Shown here piece after piece: positions 1 through 9,000 of a stretch of 64,000 bases of DNA. Position numbers and translations under genes: made by a program. Position 1 is the first letter of the stretch. Each line of letters begins with the position of its first letter. The notes under the pieces were generated by a model that had not been told where the DNA came from, did no database searches, and was given only the letters and a program-made list of their open reading frames with translations. The stretch comes from GCA-003244245 sp050699975 (GTDB lineage: Bacteria; Actinomycetota; Actinomycetes; Mycobacteriales; Pseudonocardiaceae): positions 21,992 through 85,991 of the forward strand of contig JBOHGH010000004.1 in NCBI GenBank assembly GCA_050699975.1. The letters are read 5' to 3'.

Positions 1-3000
1 CGATGCCATCGAAGAGGTCCTCGCGGCCGTGGCCCTCCATGCCGATCAGCACGCTGTCGCGACCGGTCCAGCGGGACAAGACGCGGCCCAGGGCACTGAG
101 CAGCACATCGTTGACCTGGGTGCGGTACCCGTCTGGCACCTGGCGCAGCAACGCATCCGTCTCATCGCGGCCGAGTCGAACCGACAATGTGCGGGCTGCG
201 TCGACGGTGTTCGAGCCGGCCCGATCCATCGGCAGCTCGACCGGGACCCGACCGGACACATCAGCCCAGTACGTGAGGTCGTCATCGAACCCACCAGAGC
301 GCACCTGCTCGTCCAGGAGATTCGCCCAGTGCTGGTAAGTGCTGGCTTTGGGTGCGAGGTTGACTGGTCGGCCTGTGCTGATGTGGTGGTAGGCGGTTTC
401 GAGGTCGTCGAGCAGGATTCGCCAGGACACTCCATCGATGACGAGGTGGTGGATGGTCAGGAACAGCCGTGGCCGATTCCCCTTCTCGGCAGTGAACAGG
501 ATGGCTCGCAGCAGCGGGCCGTGTGTGATGTCCAGGCTGGTTTGGGCCGCGAACGCGGCTTGTTCCATGGCGGTTTGTTGATCATCGTTGCTGAGGCTGG
601 ACAGATCACACCGTTGGAGTACCTCGGCGGACTCACGGGGGGCGACGTCTTGCACCCACCGGCCGTTGGTGAACTGGAAGCGCATGCGTAATGCGTCATG
701 GTGAGTGACGACTGTGTCCAGGGCCGCGCGCAGACTGTCGTGGTCGAGGTCCTCGGGCAGCTGGACGAGCATCGACATGGTGTAGTGGTTCGGGCTGTCC
801 GTCTCGGTTTGCAGGAACCACTGCTGGATCGGCGTCATTGGCACGGGGCCGGTGATTGGGCCGTGGTGCACCGGTTGGGGCACGGGCTGCAGGTCGACGC
901 CGGCGGCGAGCTCGGCGATGGTCTGATAAAGGAAGATGTCTTTGGACGTCAGCCGCAGGCCGGCCTGCCGGGCCCGGGAGACCACCTGGATGCTCAGGAT
1001 GGAATCGCCACCCAGGCCGAAGAAGTTGTCCTGGGTCCCGACCTGTTCCACTCGGAGGACCTGAGCCCAGATTTCGGCCAGTGCCTGCTCGGCTGGAGTG
1101 CGTGGGACCAGGTAGGGCGATTCGAGCTCCGCAGACAGATCTGGCGCGGGTAGCGCCTGGCGGTCGACTTTTCCGCTGGCAGTCAGCGGCAGGTGATCGA
1201 GGGTGACGAACGCCGAGGGCACCATATAGTCGGGCAAGCTGCGTTTGAGCCAGGACCGCAACTGTGACCAGCCGGGCACGGTGGAATCCGCGGGCACCAG
1301 GTAGGCGACCAGCCGGGTGTGCCCCCCGTCGTCGCGGGCGACCACGACGGTCTCAGCTACCTCGGGGTATTCCAGCAGCGCAGTCTCGACCTCACCGGGC
1401 TCGATCCGGAACCCGCGAATTTTGACCTGTTCGTCGGCGCGACCCAGGTACTCCAACACCCCGTCGGGGGTCCAGCGCACCAGGTCACCGGTGCGGTACA
1501 TCCGGTGCCCGGGCGGCCCGTAGGGGCAGGCCACGAACCGCTGCGCGGTCAACCCGGGGCGGTTGAGGTAACCGCGAGCCAGCTGAGCACCGGCCAGATA
1601 CAGCTCACCGGGGACCCCGACCGGTACCGGCCGCAGCCACTGGTCGAGCAGGTAGGCCTGCTGGTTGTGCCCGGGTTGGCCAATCGCCGGCCGGTCCTGA
1701 CCATCTAGCCGGCACGACACCGCGTCGACGGTGCATTCGGTGGGGCCGTAGTAGTTGTAGCCGGTGGTGTCCGGCGCGGCGGCAAGCTCACGCCACAGCA
1801 CCTCACCGACCGCCTCCCCACCCAGCATGATCACCCGCGGGCGGTGTCGCTGGTCGGTGATCAATCCGGCCGGCAGCAGCAGCTGGGCATAGGACGGGGT
1901 CAGGTCCAGCAGGTCGATCCGGCACCCGGCGACATAGTCCACCAGTGCTTGGGCGTCGAGCCGGACATCGTCATCGATGACGTGCAGTTCATGACCATCG
2001 GCCAAAAACAACAGGCCTTCCCACGAGGTGTCAAAGGAGAACACCGAGGTCAACGCCACCCGCAACCGGCGCCCGGCGGCAACAGCCTCAGGATAGATCA
2101 ACTCAGCGCGATGATCGAAGAACAGATTGGTCAGGCCGCGGTGCTCGATGACCACACCCTTGGGCTGGCCGGTCGAGCCTGAGGTGTAAAGGAGATACGC
2201 GGTGTTGTCCAGCCCGAGCCGGCCGACCCGCTGAGCGTTGGTCGGGTCGGTAGTCAGGCACAGCTCCAGCTTTGCGGCGGTGCCCGGACCGTCCAGCATC
2301 AGACAAGCGGTGTCTGTGGGCGCACTGTGGACGTTGGCGCTGTCGCTGGTCGTCACCACCAGCGCGGCTGCGGCGTCGCGCAGCAAGAACTCGATCCGCT
2401 CTGGCGGCAGCACCGGGTCAACCGGCAGGTACACCCCACCGGCCTTGAGCACGGCCAAAATGGCCACCACCATCTCGGTGGAACGTGGCAACGCCAGCGC
2501 CACCACCTGCTCGGGCCCCACACCCCGACCAATCAAGTAGTGCGCCAGCCGGTTGGCCCGCTCGTTGAGCTCCGCGAAGCTCAACGCCATGTCTTTGCAC
2601 ACCACGGCGGTCTCATTCGGGGTGCGCACCACCTGGGCCTGAAACACCTCCGCAAACGTCACCGGCGGTACATCCAGGTCGGTGTCGTTCCACTGCACCA
2701 ACACCCGGTGCCGCTCGTCTTCGGTCAGCAGCGGCAACTCAGCGATCGGGCGGTCCGGATGGGTGGCGATGCCCTCCAGCAGCACCCCCAGGTGCTGGGC
2801 CATCCGCTCGATGGTGGCGGCGTCGAACAAATCGGTGTTGTACACCAGCACGCCAGCCAGAACGCCGTCTTGTTCCTGGAAGTCGATGCTGACGTCGAAA
2901 CTGGCCGTCGCCCACGGGAGTTCGAGGCCCTCGACCTGCAGGTCCGGCAGCTGCGGTGGCTGGGTCGGGGTGTTCTGCAGCACCACCATGACCTGGAACA

Positions 3001-6000
3001 GCGGCGCACGGCTGGTGTCCCGATCCGGCTGCAGCTCATCCACCAGCCGCTCAAATGGCACATCCTGATGGGCGAAGGCATCCAGCACAGTGCTCTTCAC
3101 ACCGCCCAGGAACTCCCGGAACGTGCGCTGGCCGTCCACCCGGGATCGCAACACCACGGTGTTGACCAGCATCCCGACCAACCGCTCCACCTCGGCCCGC
3201 TCCCGGCCCGAGGTGACGGTGCCCACCGCGACGTCGTCCTGCCCAGACCACCGGCCGAACAACACCTGACACGCCGCGACCAGCGTCATGAACAACGTGC
3301 CGTCATGGCGCCGCCCCAACTCCTTGAGCCCCGCCGTGACCCCCGCAGGAACCTGAAATTCCAGCACGGCACCGTTCTTGGTCTGCACCACCGGCCTGGG
3401 CCGATCAGTCGGCAGCTCCAACGCCGCCACCCCGCCCAACTGACCACGCCAGTACCCCACCTGCCTGGCCAGCGCCTCAGCCGACATCCGGTCCCGCTGC
3501 CAAGAGGCGAAATCCGCATACTGCACCGGCAACACCGGCAGATCCGCTTCCTCACCACGCAGCGCCGCTGCATACAGGACGCTGAGCTCATCGACCAGCA
3601 CCCCCATCGACCAACCATCGGTGACGATGTGATGCATCATCAGGGTCAACGCGTGCTCCTGGGCGCCCAACCGCACCAGCCGCACCCGCAACAACGGGCC
3701 CTCACCCAGATCAAACGGTTGGTTTGTCTCCTCCGCCAACACCCGACCCAGCTCGACCTCGCGCTGGCCCTCGGGCAAACCCGACAGGTCCAGCACCGGC
3801 ACCCGCACCACAGCCGGCTCGTGCACCACCTGCACACCACGGCCATCCACCGCGTCGAAGGTGGTGCGCAACGACTCATGCCGCGCCACCAAACCGGTCA
3901 ACGCCGCATTCAGCGCCTCGACATCCAGGGCACCGCGCAACCTCATGGCGCTGGGCGTGAGGTACTCGGTGCTGCCAGGTTCGAACTGGTCAAGGAACCA
4001 CAACCGCTGCTGAGCAAACGACAAGGGCAGATCGCCGTCGCGTGACACGAGTGGGATCGCAGCGGCGGCATTCCCTGTCCCGGCCTGCGCGGCCATCGCG
4101 GCAGCGAGTCCAGCGACCGTCGGGTGGCTGAACAGCGCACGCGGAGACACATCCACCTCAAGGGCCGCCCGCATTCGCGAGATCACCCGAATACTCAGGA
4201 TGGAGTCGCCGCCCAGCTCAAAGAAATTGTCCTCCGCGCCGACCCGCTCCAGCCCCAACACCTCGGCCCAGGCCTGCGCCACGACCCGCTCAACCTCAGT
4301 GCGCGGCGCCACATGGCCCAGCCGGGTCGCGTCGACGTCAGGTGCGGGCAACGCCTTACGGTCCAGCTTCCCGCTGGGGGTCCGCGGCAACGCATCCAGC
4401 GTCACGAACGCTGAGGGCACCATGTAGTCCGGCAATGACTGCCCCAGTAGCGCCCGCAGCTCACCAGCAGCCGGCAGCGTTGCGCCGACTGGGGAAACGA
4501 CGTAGGCCACCAGTCGCTTGTGCCCGCTGTCGCTTTCCCGTGCCACGACGACGGCATCGGCCACGTCTGGTTGCTGGCGCAGCGCGGCCTCAATCTCGCC
4601 GGGTTCGATGCGGAACCCGCGGATCTTGACCTGCTCGTCGGCCCGGCCGAGGAACTCGATGACACCCTCACCGGTCCACCGGACCATGTCTCCAGTCCGG
4701 TACATCCGTGAGCCCGGGTCACCAAAGGGGTTCGCCATGAACCGTTGCGCGGTCAACCCTGGGCGACGTAGGTATCCGCGGGCCACCTGGGCACCGGCCA
4801 GGTACAGCTCACCGGCCACTCCGACCGGTACCGGGCGCAAAGCCTGGTCGAGCACGTATACCTGCGTGTTGGCGATCGGCCGACCCACCGCCGGCCGCGC
4901 CACGTCCCCCACCCGGCACGACAATGCGTCGATGGTGCACTCGGTGGGGCCATAGAAATTATAGCTCGCGGTGTCCGCAGCGGCGGCCAGCTCCCGCCAC
5001 AACGACTCACCCAGCGCCTCACCGCCCACCATTAACACCTTCGGACGGTGCCGCTGATCGGTCAGCAACCCAGCCAGGATCACCTGCTGCAGGTAGGACG
5101 GCGGCAGATTAAAGAAGTCGATCCGGTGCTCGGCGACGTAGTTGACCAGCGCGGGCGGGTCCAGACGGACGTCGTCGTCGAGTACGTGCAGCTCATGGCC
5201 ATCGGCCATCAGAACTGGCCCCTCCAACGAGCCGTCGAAGGACAGCGCCGCAGTGAACCCCACCCGCAACCGACCGCCACCGACCATGGCGGCCACCCAG
5301 TCGACGCGATGGTGGACTAGCAGATTCACTAGGTTGCGGTGCTCGACGACCACACCCTTCGGTCGGCCCGTCGACCCCGAGGTATAGATCACATACGCGG
5401 AGTTGCTCGGAGCAAGTGATCCGAGGCGCTCCCCGTCGGTCGGGTTGGAGTTCGGGCAATGCTGCAGCGCGGCTGCGACCTGCGGCTCGTCGAGCACCAA
5501 CTCGGCCGTGGCCTCGGGCAACGCGCTATGCACCTTGGCACCGGAGGAGGTGGTGGTGGTCATCACCAACACCGGCGCGGCATCGCTCAGCACGAACCCA
5601 ATCCGCTCCGACGGTATCTCCGGGTCGACCGGCAGGTACACCCCACCGGCCTTGAACACCGCCACCATCGCCACGATCAACTCCACCGACCGCGGCAGCG
5701 CCAGCGCCACCACCCGCTCGGGCCCCACACCCAGGCCGATCAGGTAGTGCGCCAGCCGGTTCGCCCGCGCGTTGAACTCCGCAAAGCTCAACTCCGTGTG
5801 GTGATCTCCCAGCGCTGTCTCGCCCGGGGTCCGCGCCACCTGGGCCTCGAGCATCTCTGGGAACGTCGCCACGGGAACGTCCAGGGCGGTGTCGTTCCAC
5901 TGCACCAGCACCCGCTGCCGCTCGTCGGCCGACATCCACGGCAGCTCAGCCACCGGCCGGTTTGGAATGGCGGCGATACCGGCCAGCAGCATGCAGAGCC

Positions 6001-9000
6001 GCTCGACCATACGCTCGATCGTGCCCGCGTCGAACAGCATCGGATCGTAGGCCAGGTTGAAGCTGAGCCGGCCTTGGAGATAGGCGCTCAGGGTGAGCGG
6101 GAAGGTTGTGGTATCGAGCGCCTGGACATCGCGCACCCGCAGACCCGCATCATCCGCCGACGCGCCGTCGATTGGGTAGTTCTCAAACACCACCGCGCTG
6201 TCGAAAAGGTTGGTGCCGCCGGGAAGATCACTCCAGCTCTGGAGTTGGGCCAGCGAGACGAAGTCGAAACGCCGGGCCTCAACCTGCTTTGCCTGCAGTC
6301 CGCGCAGCCAGGACACAGCGTCGCGTCCTTCCTCGACCATGATGCGGGTCGGCACGGTGTTGATGAACATCCCGATCATCTCTTCGACACCGGGCAACTC
6401 GGCGGGCCGACCCGATACGGTGGTTCCGAAGACCACGTCACGCTCACCGCTGTAGCGCGACAGCAACAGCGCCCACGCCCCCTGGACCACCGTGTTCAGC
6501 GTCATACCGTTGTACTTGGCCACCTCACGAAGCCGGCTGGACTCCTCAACGGGAAGCTCAGTGCGCACCGATGCCGACGACTCGGTCCGGTGCGCCTCAA
6601 CTGGCTGCCGGTCGTAGGGCACCGCGGTTGGTGAGTCGAAACCCGACAGCACCTGCCGCCAGTACTCCTCTGCCTGCGGAACGTCCTGAGCGCGCAACCA
6701 CTCCAGGTAGTCAAGGAACAGGCGGCGTGAGACCAGCCGGGGCGGCCGGCCCTCGACGATCGCCGCATACTGCTCACACACCTCGGCGAACACCTGGGTC
6801 AGGCTCCAGCCGTCAAGCACCACGTGATGCCACGTCCAGACCAACAGCACCTGGGCTTCGGCGAGGTGAGCGATCGCCAGTCGCATCAACGGCGCCGCGG
6901 TGAGGTCCATCCCCGCCGCACGGTCAGCGGCCAGCGCTCTCCGAAGTTCACGATCACGGTCTTCATCGGACAGACCGCGCCAGTCGTAGTACACAGTCGG
7001 GATCGCAGCCCTGCGCTGCACCACTTGCAGCGGCTCGTCGACGCCGTCCCCTTCCCAGACCAGCAAGGTGCGCAGCGCCGGCGTGCGGTCCACCACGCGC
7101 TGCCACGCCTGCCCCAGAGCCTCCGGGTCGGATACGCCGTCGAGCGTCACCCTGGCCTGGTCGAGGTATGCGCCCGAGGTACCGTCGACCAGGCTGTGGA
7201 ACAGCATCCCGGTCTGCAGCGGTGTGAGGGGGTAGATGTCCTCCACCGCGCGTCCGTCACCGGCGAGACGGTCCACAGTCAACTGGTCGAGGTGGGCCAG
7301 CGGGAAGTCGGACGGGGTGCAGCCGCCGGCATCCGGCTGGGCGCAGTGTTCGACGATCTCCCGGAGTGCCTGGATCATCTCGGTGGCCAACCGCTGCACC
7401 GTGGCTTCGTGATGGACCTGGTCGGAGTAGAGCCAGCTCAGCTCCAGCTGCCCGCCGTCCACCACGCCGGTAACGTCCAGCAGGTACGTACGGAGCTCCT
7501 CCGGCGCCATGTTCTGGCCGATGCCGGCGTCCCCGCCGCGGATGAGAGCTTGCTCCCCGGAGGCCAGCTCCACTTGGCCGTGGTAGTTGAAGCAAATGTG
7601 CGGCAGTGGCACGCCGCGCAGAACGCCAGCCGGTGAGTCCGGCCGGCTCAGGTAGCTCAGCGCCTGGTAGCTCAGCCCCCGGCTGGGCACAGCGTGGAGC
7701 TGCTCCTTGACCGATTTGATGGCCTGACCCCAACGAGCATTGACGCAGCTGCGCAGCGCGACCGGGAATTGGGTGGTGAACCATCCCACAGTCCGTGACA
7801 AGTCGACACCGTCGAGGATCTCCTCGCGGCCGTGGCCTTCCAGGGCGACCAGCACACGCCCACGGCCGGTCCACCGGGACAGCACCCGGCCCAACGCGCT
7901 GAGCAGCACGTCGTTTACCTGGGTGCGGTACACCCGGGGCACGTCGCGCAACAACGCGTCGGTGTCCTCGCGGCCCAACCGCACAGTGACGGAGCGGGCC
8001 GAACCGGCGGTGTTGACGCCGGCGTGATCGACCGGCAGACCAGTCGATGCGCTCCGGGACACCTCGCCCCAGAACGCCAGGTCGTCGTCGAGCCCACCCG
8101 ACCGAACATGTTCGGTCAACCGGTGCGACCACTGGGTGAACGAGGTCCTGACCGGCTCCAGCTCCACCGGTTGACCCGTGCGAGCCCGCCGGTAGGCCGT
8201 CTCCAGATCGTCGAACAGGATCCGCCAAGACACACCGTCGATGATGAGGTGGTGAATCGTGACGAACAGTTGGGGACGCCGTGCAACTCCCCGATCGAAC
8301 AGCACCGCCCGGACCAGCGGACCGGTACCGAGGTTCAGCCCTGTTTGGGCGGCCAACGCCGCCTCCTCAACGGCAGCCTGCTGGTGCGTGGCGTCCAGTG
8401 TGGACAGATCGCGGCGCTGGAACACCTCGGCGCGCTCGTCGGGCACGGGTTCCTGCTGCCACCCGCCGTCGGTGGGGATGAACCGCAGCCGCAGCGCGTC
8501 GTGGTGCTTCACCACCGCGTCGAGGGCTGTGCGGAGCGCGTTCTGATCGAGGTCCTCGGTCAGCTCCATCAGCACCGACTGAGTGAAATGGGTCAGGGTC
8601 CCGTGGGTCGCGAAGAACCATTGTTGGATCGGGCTCAGTGGCGCCGGCCCGGCGATCGGCTGGTGCGCTGGCACCTCGGGCGCAGCAGGCGCCTGGGCGG
8701 CGGCGAGTTCGGCGACCGTCTGGTGCAGGAAGATGTCCTTGGAGGTCAGATCCAGGCCGGCCTTCCGTGCGCGGGAGACCATTTGGATGCTGAGGATGGA
8801 GTCGCCGCCCAGCTCGAAGAAGTTGTCCTCGACCCCGACCCGCTCCAGCCCCAGCACCTCGGCCCAGACCTGCGCCACCACCCGCTCAACCTCAGTGCGC
8901 GGCGCCACATAACCCAACCGTGTCGCGTCGATGTCAGGTGCCGGCAACGCCCTTCGGTCCAGCTTCCCGTTCGGGGTCAGCGGCAAGGCATCCAGGGCGA

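Noticed and set aside
2327..4045. Long plus-strand open frame (572 codons) opposite the NRPS
   Set aside because: His/Gln/Arg-rich composition typical of the antisense of high-GC coding; no domain or ribosome site, and it lies wholly inside a clear NRPS.
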